A stretch of DNA of 64,000 nucleotides, taken from the NCBI GenBank assembly GCA_900757655.1, contig CAAEOT010000020.1, positions 1-64,000 on the forward strand, in the 5' to 3' direction. The stretch comes from an uncultured Oscillospiraceae bacterium. Its GTDB lineage: Bacteria > Bacillota > Clostridia > Oscillospirales > Oscillospiraceae. The first letter of the stretch is position 1. Each line of letters starts with the position of its first letter. Shown piece by piece: positions 8,502 through 15,659 of the stretch. The translations under genes were made by a program, and so were the position numbers. The notes under the pieces were generated by a model. The model was not told the origin of the DNA. It saw nothing but the letters and a program-made list of their open reading frames with translations, and did not search any database.

Positions 8502-8538
8502 ATCGCTCCATCCTCCCACAATCAATAAGATGGTTTTT

Positions 8539-8567
8539 ATCGTAGCACCCGCGCCGGGCGCGCGCAA
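8539..8567 (-). promoter_or_regulatory. Putative promoter of xpt
   Basis: On the minus strand TTGCGC (8562-8567), 17 bp and TACGAT (8539-8544) lie about 40 bp upstream of the xpt start. No riboswitch is visible between this promoter and xpt. Confidence 0.5.
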
Positions 8568-8626
8568 CCGTTTTTCGCAAAAAATCCGGCAAATCGCCGA
8601 ATGGACGGTTTTTGTGCCGGACGCGG

Positions 8627-8655
8627 TTGACTTTCCCGTCGATGTGCGGTATCAT
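8627..8655 (+). promoter_or_regulatory. Promoter of the AbrB-type gene
   Basis: TTGACT (8627-8632), a 17-bp spacer and TATCAT (8650-8655) form a good sigma-A promoter 52 bp before the AbrB-type start codon. Confidence 0.75.
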
Positions 8656-8658
8656 CGG

Positions 8659-8674
8659 TTCCTACAAGTAGGAA
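8659..8674. promoter_or_regulatory. Palindromic operator candidate at the abrB-type start site
   Basis: The perfect palindrome TTCCTAC-AA-GTAGGAA begins 4 bp after the -10 box, so it covers the expected transcription start. This position suits autorepression by the dimeric/tetrameric AbrB-fold protein encoded just downstream. A role is inferred from position only. Confidence 0.5.
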
Positions 8675-8706
8675 AAGTATGAATTTCTGCAACAGGAGGC
8701 GAGGCT

Positions 8707-8940
8707 ATGCCCGGAGGCAAGCACGTGCTCGGCCAGAGCCGCGACCGGCACATCTTTGGCACGGTGAAGGTCGGCGAAAAGGGCCAGATCGTGATCCCGA
8801 AAGAGGCGCGCACGGTCTTTGGCATTCAACCGGGAGACACGCTGCTCGTGCTCGGCGACGAGACGCGCGGCATCATGGTCACGCGGCCGGAGGTCATGCG
8901 CGACGTGGCCGCAAAAATTTTCGACGAATCTGACGAATGA
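8707..8940 (+). CDS. AbrB/SpoVT-family transcriptional regulator
   Basis: A 77-residue protein with the swapped-hairpin AbrB DNA-binding domain at about residues 17-62. The diagnostic pieces are VGEKGQIVIPKEARTVFGI followed by PGDTLLVLGDE. It lacks the longer C-terminal GAF region of SpoVT. The start follows CAGGAGGC. It is preceded by a promoter with a palindrome at the start site and is followed after 16 bp by a PLP enzyme and an EamA transporter, which it probably co-regulates as an operon. Its regulon is unknown. Confidence 0.9.
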   Translation: MPGGKHVLGQSRDRHIFGTVKVGEKGQIVIPKEARTVFGIQPGDTLLVLGDETRGIMVTRPEVMRDVAAKIFDESDE

Positions 8941-8956
8941 TATAAGGAGAGGAACG

Positions 8957-10255
8957 ATGAATACAGAGTCCATGTACACCGCGCTCGGCATCACGCCGGC
9001 GGTGCACCGCTTCGGCGAGGAGGTGCTCGCCGGTCTGCGCGCGCGCTTTGACGAGATCGACCGCGTCGCGGAATACAACCAGTGCAAGGTCATCGGTGCG
9101 ATGCAGAAAAATCGCGTCGACGCGACGCACTTTGCCGCCACCACGGGCTACGGCTACAACGATGCCGGGCGCGACAATCTCGAGCGCGTCTATGCCGACT
9201 GCTTCCACACCGAGGCCGCACTCGTGCGCCCCCAGATCACCTGCGGCACGCACGCACTGACCGTGGCGCTCAGCGCCAACCTTCTGCCCGGCGACACGCT
9301 GCTCAGCCCCGTCGGCGCGCCATATGACACGCTCGAGGAGGTCATCGGCATCCGCCCGAGCGCCTGCTCGCTCAAGGAATACGGCGTGCATTACCGGCAG
9401 GTCGACCTGCTGCCGGACTACGGCTTTGACTATCCGGCCATCGAGCAGGCGCTGCGCGGCGGCGTGAAGCTCGTGACCATCCAGCGCTCGAAGGGCTACG
9501 CCACGCGGCCGACGTTCTCCGTGCAGCAGATCGGCGAGCTGATCGCGTTCTGCAAGCGCATCGACCCGAACGTCATCTGCATGGTCGACAACTGCTACGG
9601 CGAGTTCGTCGAGACGATCGAGCCGTCCGACCTCGGCGCGGACATGATCGTCGGCTCGCTCATCAAAAACCCCGGCGGCGGCCTCGCGCCCATCGGCGGG
9701 TACATCTGCGGCCGCCGCGACCTCGTCGACCGCTGCGCCTTCCGTCTGAGCGCCCCCGGCCTCGGGCAGGAGGTCGGCGCGAACCTCGGGCTCATGCCGG
9801 CGTTTTATCAGGGCTTCTTCCTCGCGCCGACCGTGACGGCCGGCGCGCTCAAGGGCGCGGTGTTCGCGGCGAACGTCTACGAGCGGCTGGGCTTTCGCTG
9901 CATCCCGAACGCGGCCGAGCCGCGGCACGACATCATCCAGTGCGTGGAGCTCGGCTCGCCGGAGCGCATGGTCGCCTTCTGCAAGGGCATTCAGGCGGCC
10001 GCACCCGTGGACAGCTATGTCGACCCCATCCCCTGGGCCATGCCGGGTTACGACTCGGAGGTCATCATGGCCGCCGGCGCGTTCGTGCAGGGCTCGTCCA
10101 TTGAACTCTCGGCCGACGGGCCGATCCGCCCGCCCTACGCCGTGTATTTTCAGGGCGGCCTGACATGGTATCACGCAAAACTCGGCATCCTCATGAGCCT
10201 GCAGAAGCTCGTGGATGCCGGTCTCGTTACACTTGATCAACTGGAGGAGAAATAA
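8957..10255 (+). CDS. Methionine gamma-lyase family PLP protein (YnbB / 'aluminium resistance' family)
   Basis: A 432-residue fold-type I pyridoxal-phosphate enzyme. The PLP lysine lies in GSLIKNPGGGLAPIGGYI, and an earlier TCGTHAL motif fits the cofactor-binding region. The family (Met_gamma_lyase, PF06838) is annotated from homology as a Met gamma-lyase-like or aluminium-resistance protein, but its true substrate is not settled. The start is ATG at 8957 behind AAGGAGAGG; an in-frame extension to 8819 would overlap the abrB-type gene and lacks a ribosome binding site. The EamA gene follows after 3 bp, so enzyme and exporter probably work together. Confidence 0.88.
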   Translation: MNTESMYTALGITPAVHRFGEEVLAGLRARFDEIDRVAEYNQCKVIGAMQKNRVDATHFAATTGYGYNDAGRDNLERVYADCFHTEAALVRPQITCGTHALTVALSANLLPGDTLLSPVGAPYDTLEEVIGIRPSACSLKEYGVHYRQVDLLPDYGFDYPAIEQALRGGVKLVTIQRSKGYATRPTFSVQQIGELIAFCKRIDPNVICMVDNCYGEFVETIEPSDLGADMIVGSLIKNPGGGLAPIGGYICGRRDLVDRCAFRLSAPGLGQEVGANLGLMPAFYQGFFLAPTVTAGALKGAVFAANVYERLGFRCIPNAAEPRHDIIQCVELGSPERMVAFCKGIQAAAPVDSYVDPIPWAMPGYDSEVIMAAGAFVQGSSIELSADGPIRPPYAVYFQGGLTWYHAKLGILMSLQKLVDAGLVTLDQLEEK

Positions 10256-10258
10256 AGT

Positions 10259-11182
10259 ATGTGGTTCTGGCTTTCCCTGATTGCCCTGCTGTGCTGGTCG
10301 GGCTCGGATCTGTTTTCAAAAATCGGCTGCCGCGACGCGGACGACAAGCTCGCGCACCTGAAGATGGTCATCGCCGTCGGCGTCGTCATGGGTCTGCATG
10401 CGGCGTATGAGATCTTCATCGGCGGCGTGAGCATCTCGTGGCACGTCATCTGGACGTACCTGCCCGTGTCGCTGCTGTACATCGTGTCGATGGCGCTCGG
10501 CTATATCGGCCTGCGCTATATTGAGCTGTCCATCTCGTCGCCGATCTGCAACGCCTCCGGCGCGGTGGTGGCCGTGCTGTACCTGTGCTTCGGCGGGCTG
10601 GACGAGGACCTCAGCGGCGGCATGCGCGTCATGGCGCTGGCTGCCGTGGCGCTCGTGTGTCTGGGCGTGATCGGGCTCGGCGTGGTCGAGTCGCGCGAGG
10701 ATGACGAGCTGCGCCGCGCGCGCCAGGCGGCCTCGAACTACCGCTATGCCAAGAGCTGGCTCGCCCTCGCGCTGCCGGTGGCCTACTGTCTGCTCGACGC
10801 GGCCGGCACGTTCGCCGACAGTCTCGTGCTCAGAAGCCTCGACCCGGACTCGGCCAACTGCGCGTATGAGCTGACGTTCCTGTTTGCGGCCGTGGTGTCG
10901 TTCGTGTATGTCAAGTTCTTCCGGCACGACCGCTTCCAGCCCAAGCGCGAGGCGCCGAAATATATCGGCGCGCTCTTTGAGACGGCCGGTCAGTTCGCAT
11001 ACATCTACGCCATTGCAGACGAGGACCACGTCATGTACGCCGCGCCCATCATCGCGGCCTACTGCGCAGCGTCCGTGCTCTGGAGCCGCATCTTCCTGCG
11101 CGAGAAGCTCTCGTGGCGGCACTATCTCATGCTGGTGCTGATCGTCATCGGCATCGTGCTGCTCGGCATCCTTGACCTGTAA
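10259..11182 (+). CDS. EamA/DMT-family transporter
   Basis: A 307-residue membrane protein with about 10 hydrophobic helices arranged as two EamA-like halves, the typical drug/metabolite transporter build. The start ATG lies 3 bp after the stop of the PLP enzyme and uses GGAGGAG within that gene's end, so the two are translationally coupled. Members export amino acids, metabolites or drugs. The coupling to a sulfur amino acid-type PLP enzyme hints at a related substrate, but that is inference. Confidence 0.85.
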   Translation: MWFWLSLIALLCWSGSDLFSKIGCRDADDKLAHLKMVIAVGVVMGLHAAYEIFIGGVSISWHVIWTYLPVSLLYIVSMALGYIGLRYIELSISSPICNASGAVVAVLYLCFGGLDEDLSGGMRVMALAAVALVCLGVIGLGVVESREDDELRRARQAASNYRYAKSWLALALPVAYCLLDAAGTFADSLVLRSLDPDSANCAYELTFLFAAVVSFVYVKFFRHDRFQPKREAPKYIGALFETAGQFAYIYAIADEDHVMYAAPIIAAYCAASVLWSRIFLREKLSWRHYLMLVLIVIGIVLLGILDL

Positions 11183-11196
11183 GCGTTGATCAAACC

Positions 11197-11223
11197 CGCG
11201 GCCGCCCCGATCGGGCGGCCGCG
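11197..11223. repeat. 27-bp hairpin repeat, copy 1
   Basis: An 11-bp perfect stem CGCGGCCGCCC / GGGCGGCCGCG with loop CGATC. An identical copy is at 11346-11372. It lies 14 bp after the EamA stop and is followed at once by a second hairpin. Confidence 0.85.
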
Positions 11224-11253
11224 CAAAAGCCCTGACCCGTCAGGGCTTTGCGC
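11221..11253. terminator. Hairpin after the EamA gene
   Basis: The arms GCGCAAAAGCCCTGAC and GTCAGGGCTTTGCGC pair with one bulged A, giving a stem of about 15 bp. With copy 1 of the repeat it probably ends the abrB-type operon, although the U-run is poor. Confidence 0.55.
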
Positions 11254-11345
11254 ATGAGACTGGATTCGAGGCGGGCCTTGCCCCCTCGAGCTCCCCCGCT
11301 GCTCTGTCCGCTTTCCACTACGGCGCGGATTTTCGGCCTGTCCCA

Positions 11346-11376
11346 CGCGGCCGCCCCGATCGGGCGGCCGCGTTTT
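11346..11376. terminator. 27-bp hairpin repeat, copy 2, with T-run
   Basis: Identical in all 27 bp to 11197-11223 and followed by TTTT, so on the plus strand it looks like an intrinsic terminator. The 92 bp between the hairpins (11254-11345) hold no credible gene. The rest of the 11183-11502 gap holds the promoter and leader of the next transporter. Confidence 0.7.
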
Positions 11377-11409
11377 GGCACAAATATTTGTCAAGTGTGT
11401 AACGGCGGC

Positions 11410-11437
11410 TTGCAATTGACCGTTTGTCTGGTATAAT
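11410..11437 (+). promoter_or_regulatory. Promoter of the NSS transporter gene
   Basis: TTGCAA (11410-11415), 16 bp and a perfect TATAAT (11432-11437) preceded by TG one base upstream (extended -10). Confidence 0.8.
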
Positions 11438-11502
11438 GATGGCAAATCTGCGCCTTTCGGCGCGGTATTTCGGGAGAAATGTGAAAAATCAGGAGGGATC
11501 TC

Positions 11503-12972
11503 GTGGATACGGAAATCAAATCCAAACGCGGCGGCTGGGGCAGCAACTTCGGCTTCCTCATGGCCTCGATCGGCTCGGCCGTCGGCCTCGGCAACATCTG
11601 GGGCTTCCCGTATAAAATGGGCAAGAGCGGCGGTGCCGTGTTCCTGCTGCTGTATCTCGTGCTTGTCGTGCTCGTGGGCGTGACGGTCATGCTCGGTGAG
11701 CTCGCGCTCGGCCGCCGCAGCGGCAAGAGCGCCGTGAGCACCTACCGCAGCCTGTCGAAGAAGTACACCTGGCTCGGCTATGCGGGCATCGTGTGCGGCT
11801 TTTGCATCATGTGCTTTTACTTCGTGCTCGGCGGCATCGTCCTGCGCTACGCCGCCGGCTACTTTCTGGCCATCTTCGGCGGGAGCGAGTTTGCCTGGTC
11901 CGGCCAGGGCACGGGCTTTTTCGGCTATTTTCTGACGGATACGAACAGCATGATCCTGTTTTTCGTGCTCTATATCCTGCTCAACATCCTCGTCGTGTCC
12001 GGCGGTGTGCAGGGCGGCATCGAAAAGTTCTGCAACGTCGGCATGCCGGCGCTGTTCTGCCTGCTCGTGTTCATCATCCTCTACATCGCGTGCCAGCCCG
12101 GCGCGGCCGAGGGCTACAGGTTCATGTTCAGCCCCGACTTCTCCGTGTTCAGCAATCCGGACATCGGCTTCGGCCGCGTGCTCAAGAGTGCTGCCGGGCA
12201 GATGTTCTTCTCGCTGTCGATCGGCCTCGGCGTCATGATGACCTACGGCTCCTATCTCGGCAAGCAGGAGCACCTGCAGCGCAACGCGCTCATCGTCTGC
12301 GGCGCGGACACGCTCATCGCGCTCATGGCCGGCATGGCCGTCATGCCCGCCTGCTCCGCCTTCGGCGTGGAGTACGGCGCCGGCCCCGGATTGTTGTTCG
12401 CCTCGATGCAGACGGTATTCGCCCACATGGGCAGCGTCGGCAATTTCATCGGCTTCCTGTTTTACCTGCTCGTGCTGATCGCGGCGCTCACGTCGTCGAT
12501 CTCCATGCTCGAGCTGTGCACGGCCTACGCCGTCGATAAGCAGCTCGACAAGGGCCTCACGCCCAAACGCGCCAAGCACACGGCCAGCGTCGCGGCGCTC
12601 GTGTTCGTGGCGGGCTCGCTCGTCGCGCTCGATGGGCTGGGCGCGGGCGTTGCCGGCGGCGCCGCCGTCGAGACACCGGCCACCCTGTTCGGCCTGAGCG
12701 TACACGGGTGGAACGACTGCTGGCTCGACCTGTACGACATGATCGCCGAGGGCATCCTCATGCCGCTCGGCGCGCTCGTGATGACGATCCTCATCGGCTG
12801 GGTGCTCAAGCCCGAGGTCGTGCAGCTCGAGTGCGAGCAGAGCGGCGTGAAGTACCGCGCCGCCGGTTACTTCAAGGTCTGCTTCAAGTTCATCGTGCCG
12901 GTGCTGCTTGCGTTCATCCTCTTCTGCCAGCTCATCGACTTCTTCGGCCTGAAGATCCCCGGCCTGAGCTGA
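11503..12972 (+). CDS. Sodium-dependent transporter of the NSS/SNF family
   Basis: A 489-residue membrane protein with the hallmark first helix of neurotransmitter:sodium symporters, in GFLMASIGSAVGLGNIWGFP and GGAVFLLLYL (about residues 15-45). About 11-12 helices follow. Bacterial members such as MhsT and LeuT import amino acids with Na+. The start is GTG at 11503 behind AGGAGGG. It is transcribed alone from an extended -10 promoter and ends at a terminator. The substrate is unknown; amino acids are most likely. Confidence 0.92.
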   Translation: MDTEIKSKRGGWGSNFGFLMASIGSAVGLGNIWGFPYKMGKSGGAVFLLLYLVLVVLVGVTVMLGELALGRRSGKSAVSTYRSLSKKYTWLGYAGIVCGFCIMCFYFVLGGIVLRYAAGYFLAIFGGSEFAWSGQGTGFFGYFLTDTNSMILFFVLYILLNILVVSGGVQGGIEKFCNVGMPALFCLLVFIILYIACQPGAAEGYRFMFSPDFSVFSNPDIGFGRVLKSAAGQMFFSLSIGLGVMMTYGSYLGKQEHLQRNALIVCGADTLIALMAGMAVMPACSAFGVEYGAGPGLLFASMQTVFAHMGSVGNFIGFLFYLLVLIAALTSSISMLELCTAYAVDKQLDKGLTPKRAKHTASVAALVFVAGSLVALDGLGAGVAGGAAVETPATLFGLSVHGWNDCWLDLYDMIAEGILMPLGALVMTILIGWVLKPEVVQLECEQSGVKYRAAGYFKVCFKFIVPVLLAFILFCQLIDFFGLKIPGLS

Positions 12973-12994
12973 CCCCCGCATCATGAAAAGCTCC

Positions 12995-13032
12995 GTCAGC
13001 GTCTGCCCCAACGGGCGGGCGCTGACATTTTT
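12995..13032 (+). terminator. Terminator after the NSS transporter
   Basis: GTCAGCG ... CGCTGAC arms with a GCCC/GGGC inner stem and a few mismatches, followed by ATTTTTAT. Confidence 0.65.
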
Positions 13033-13042
13033 ATAACCCTTG

Positions 13043-13071
13043 TTGAAAAAGCGAAAATGCTCTGCTATACT
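13043..13071 (+). promoter_or_regulatory. Promoter of azlCD
   Basis: TTGAAA (13043-13048), 17 bp and TATACT (13066-13071), 40 bp before the azlC start codon. Confidence 0.75.
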
Positions 13072-13111
13072 GGGCTCCACCGCCATTTTCGTCCGAAAGG
13101 AGCGCTGCGCC

Positions 13112-13816
13112 ATGCGCAAGACGGCCGTCTACGCCTTCCATCACTCGATCCCGATCCTGATCGGCTTCTTCCCCGTCGGCATCGCCTACGGGCTGCTCAT
13201 GCAGCAGGCGGGCTACAATTTCCTGTGGTCGGTCGCGTGCAGTCTGTTCGTGCTGGCGGGTTCGCTGCAGTTTCTGATGGTCACGTTCTTTGCCGGCGGC
13301 GTGTCGCTCGCCACGGTGGCCGTGCTGGCGCTGCTGCTCAACAGCCGCCACATTTTCTACGGCCTGTCGTTCATCGACAAGTTCCGTTCCTTCGGCCCGT
13401 GGCGCTGGTTTCTGATTTATTCGCTGTGCGACGAGAACTATTCGCTGCACTGCTCGCACGATTTCGGCCCCGACGTCAATGAGAAGTGGGCCTACGTGCT
13501 CACGGCCGCGTTCGTGACGTTTTACTGGGTCGCGCTGTCCATGCTCGGCGGGCTCGTCGGCTCGCTCATCCCGTTCGACACCACGGGCATCGACTTTGCG
13601 CTCACGGCGCTGTTCACGGTCATCGTGGTCGATCAGCTGCGCGGTGCGCGCACGCGCATCCCCGCCGTGGTCGCCGCGGTGTCGAGCATCGGCGCGCTGC
13701 TGCTGCTCGGGCCGGACAGGTTCCTGCTGCCGTCCCTGCTCGTGACGGTCGCGGCGCTCACGCTGCTGCGTCCGGTGCTCGAGCCGAAGTATGCCGAAGG
13801 AGGTGCCGCCGTATGA
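13112..13816 (+). CDS. azlC: AzlC-type branched-chain amino acid exporter, large subunit
   Basis: A 234-residue membrane protein with the AzlC start pattern IPILIGFFPVGIAYGLL and GSLQFLMV in the second helix region. With AzlD it forms a two-part exporter of branched-chain amino acids or their analogues. The start at 13112 is set by AAAGGAGC upstream and by the family N-terminus; the frame is open 24 codons further but that part contains the promoter. The stop overlaps the azlD start by 4 bp (ATGA), so the pair is translationally coupled. Confidence 0.93.
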   Translation: MRKTAVYAFHHSIPILIGFFPVGIAYGLLMQQAGYNFLWSVACSLFVLAGSLQFLMVTFFAGGVSLATVAVLALLLNSRHIFYGLSFIDKFRSFGPWRWFLIYSLCDENYSLHCSHDFGPDVNEKWAYVLTAAFVTFYWVALSMLGGLVGSLIPFDTTGIDFALTALFTVIVVDQLRGARTRIPAVVAAVSSIGALLLLGPDRFLLPSLLVTVAALTLLRPVLEPKYAEGGAAV

Positions 13817-14142
13817 CCCTCTCCGTCGGACAGAGCATCGCCATCATTGCAGTCTGCGCCGCATGCACGTTTTTGGAGCGCTGGCTGCCGTGGCTGCTGT
13901 TCGGCCGCCGCGCCGTGCCGAAGGTCGTGGAGTACCTCGGCAAAATTCTGCCCATGGCCGTCATGGTCTCGCTGCTGGTCTACTGTCTGCGCGGGATGCA
14001 GTTCAGCTCCGCCGGGGCGTGGGTGCCGCAGGTCATCGCCGTCGGCGTGACGGCGGGGCTGCACTGGTGGCGGCGCAGCACGCTGCTGAGCATCGCCGCC
14101 GGCACCGTGTGCTACATGCTGCTCGTGCAGCTCGTCTTTTGA
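13813..14142 (+). CDS. azlD: AzlD-type branched-chain amino acid exporter, small subunit
   Basis: A 109-residue protein with 3-4 membrane helices and the AzlD pattern TFLERWLPWLLF near the N-terminus, followed by the VVEYLGKILPMAVM segment typical of the family. It starts within the stop of azlC (ATGA overlap) with AAGGAGG in the azlC end as ribosome binding site. It is followed by a terminator, so azlCD is a complete two-gene operon. Substrate is inferred from the family (leucine and analogues). Confidence 0.92.
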   Translation: MTLSVGQSIAIIAVCAACTFLERWLPWLLFGRRAVPKVVEYLGKILPMAVMVSLLVYCLRGMQFSSAGAWVPQVIAVGVTAGLHWWRRSTLLSIAAGTVCYMLLVQLVF

Positions 14143-14147
14143 TGCCA

Positions 14148-14180
14148 AACCGGGCGTCCCGACTGGGAAGCCCGGTTTTC
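14148..14180 (+). terminator. Terminator of azlCD
   Basis: Stem AACCGGGC / GCCCGGTT with a T-run, directly after the azlD stop. Confidence 0.85.
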
Positions 14181-14182
14181 GG

Positions 14183-14211
14183 TTGCACTTTTCCTGCATA
14201 TCCGTTATAAT
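14183..14211 (+). promoter_or_regulatory. Promoter of the YbhN-type gene
   Basis: TTGCAC (14183-14188), 17 bp and a perfect TATAAT (14206-14211), immediately downstream of the azlCD terminator. Confidence 0.8.
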
Positions 14212-14253
14212 ATAAGGTCTGAAAAGGAACTTCTCCTGCAGCGAGGTCTGCCC

Positions 14254-15291
14254 ATGAAACATGACAAGAAAAAACAATGGCTCTCGATCGGCCTGCTGAC
14301 GCTCGGCGCGGCGGCGCTGGCGGTGTTTGCCGCCGCAACGCTCGACGCCGGCGACGTGCGCGCCTCGCTCGCGGCGCTGCTGCCGGGCTGGACGGCCGCG
14401 ATCGTGGGGTGCATGCTGCTGTACTACCTGTGCGACGCGCTCAAGTATCAGCTCATCACGCGCGCGTTCGGCTGCGCGCAGCCGCTCGGTGACAGCATCG
14501 ACACGTCGATGATCGGCTTCTTCTACTCGGCCGTGACGCCCGCAGCCGCAGGCGGCCAGCCGTTTCAGGTACTGCACATGCACCACCGCGGCATCCCGAC
14601 CGGCACGGCCACATCCGTCATCTGCACGACGTACTGCCTGTGGAATGTTGCGCTCGTGACGCTCGGCATCGTGGGCATGTGCCTGTGCGGCGGCAAGCTC
14701 GCAGCGCAGAGCGCGGCGTGGATCCCCGTGCTGGCGCTGGGGCTGCTCGTGCACGCGGGGCTGCTGACGCTCGTGCTGCTCTCGGCCATTTTCCCGAAGC
14801 CGATGTCCGCATTCGGCACGGCGTGCATCCGCTGGCTGTACCGGCGCCGCCCGTTCGTCCGCCGGGGCGCGGACCCCGAGGCGGCCGCCGGGAAATGGTG
14901 CGGCTTCGTGGCGGAGTATCACGACGCGTTCGCCGCCGGCATCCGGCACCGCGGCAAGCTCGCCGGCGCGCTCGCGCTTGCACTGGGGCAGTGCACGGCG
15001 TACATGTCGGTCGCTTACTGCACGTACCGCGGCTTCGGTCTGCACGGCGTGCCGTTCTGGCAGGTCACGGGCACGCAGGTGCTGCTGTACATCGGGGCGA
15101 GCTGCTTTCCCATGCCGGGCGCGTCCGGCGCAAGCGAGGGCACATTCTATCTCGCCTTCTCGCCGCTGTTCGGCGACTATCTGACGACCGCCATGCTCAT
15201 CTGGCGGCTGGCGTCGTACTATCTCACGATCGTACTGGGCTACATCGCCGTCGTGGCCGAGCGCGTGACGCTGCGCCGCGCCGAGGAATGA
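14254..15291 (+). CDS. Flippase-like domain membrane protein (YbhN/UPF0104, LPG_synthase_TM)
   Basis: A 345-residue polytopic protein with about 8 hydrophobic helices. It shows the LPG_synthase_TM hallmarks: a YYLCDALKYQLITRAFG region, SAVTPAAAGGQPFQVLHMH and the late MPGASGASEGTFYLAF stretch. It corresponds to the membrane half of lysylphosphatidylglycerol synthase (MprF) without the catalytic aminoacyl-transferase domain. Proteins of this type are thought to move lipids across the membrane. It has its own promoter and a shared terminator with the convergent tRNA-Leu gene. The lipid moved is unknown. Confidence 0.88.
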   Translation: MKHDKKKQWLSIGLLTLGAAALAVFAAATLDAGDVRASLAALLPGWTAAIVGCMLLYYLCDALKYQLITRAFGCAQPLGDSIDTSMIGFFYSAVTPAAAGGQPFQVLHMHHRGIPTGTATSVICTTYCLWNVALVTLGIVGMCLCGGKLAAQSAAWIPVLALGLLVHAGLLTLVLLSAIFPKPMSAFGTACIRWLYRRRPFVRRGADPEAAAGKWCGFVAEYHDAFAAGIRHRGKLAGALALALGQCTAYMSVAYCTYRGFGLHGVPFWQVTGTQVLLYIGASCFPMPGASGASEGTFYLAFSPLFGDYLTTAMLIWRLASYYLTIVLGYIAVVAERVTLRRAEE

Positions 15292-15324
15292 ACGGGCGCC
15301 CGCCGACGGAGAAACGGAAAAAGC

Positions 15325-15361
15325 AAAAGCGACAGTTCTCATCCGGAACTGCCGCTTTTTT
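15325..15361. terminator. Bidirectional terminator between the YbhN-type gene and tRNA-Leu
   Basis: Arms AAAAGCGACAGTTC and GAACTGCCGCTTTT with one mismatch and T-runs on both sides. It serves the plus-strand membrane gene and the minus-strand tRNA. Confidence 0.8.
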
Positions 15362-15447
15362 GGTGCCGGCGGCGGGGCTCGAACCCGCACGGTGCTGCCA
15401 CCGAGGGATTTTAAGTCCCTTGCGTCTGCCTGTTTCGCCACGCCGGC
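15361..15447 (-). tRNA. tRNA-Leu (anticodon TAA)
   Basis: An 87-nt gene including an encoded CCA end. The acceptor stem GCCGGCG pairs with CGCCGGC, the anticodon loop reads CTTAAAA with TAA as anticodon, a long variable arm (class II) follows, and the T-loop is GGTTCGAGCCC. It reads UUA codons. It has its own promoter. Confidence 0.96.
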
Positions 15448-15459
15448 ACGCTCCGTCAC

Positions 15460-15488
15460 ATCGTACCACCGCAGCCAACACCTGTCAA
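15460..15488 (-). promoter_or_regulatory. Promoter of tRNA-Leu
   Basis: On the minus strand a perfect TTGACA (15483-15488), 17 bp and TACGAT (15460-15465), about 12 bp before the mature tRNA 5' end. Confidence 0.8.
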
Positions 15489-15579
15489 GCGCAGGAAATC
15501 CGGCGCCCGCCGCGCGCGCACATCATCCGATCTGTTCGGCAAATCCGCGCGCCCGCCGCCGATACCCGACACGCCCCTC

Positions 15580-15627
15580 TTGCATCCCGCCAAAAAATTT
15601 GATAAAATAATAAATTATTTCTATAGG
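15580..15627 (+). promoter_or_regulatory. Two overlapping promoters upstream of recJ
   Basis: TTGCAT (15580)-17 bp-TAAAAT (15603-15608), and TTGATA (15599)-17 bp-TATAGG (15622-15627). Both have ideal spacing and lie in an AT-rich island. Confidence 0.65.
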
Positions 15628-15659
15628 TATCGTTTTGGGATTCGAGGCACATTGCACTT

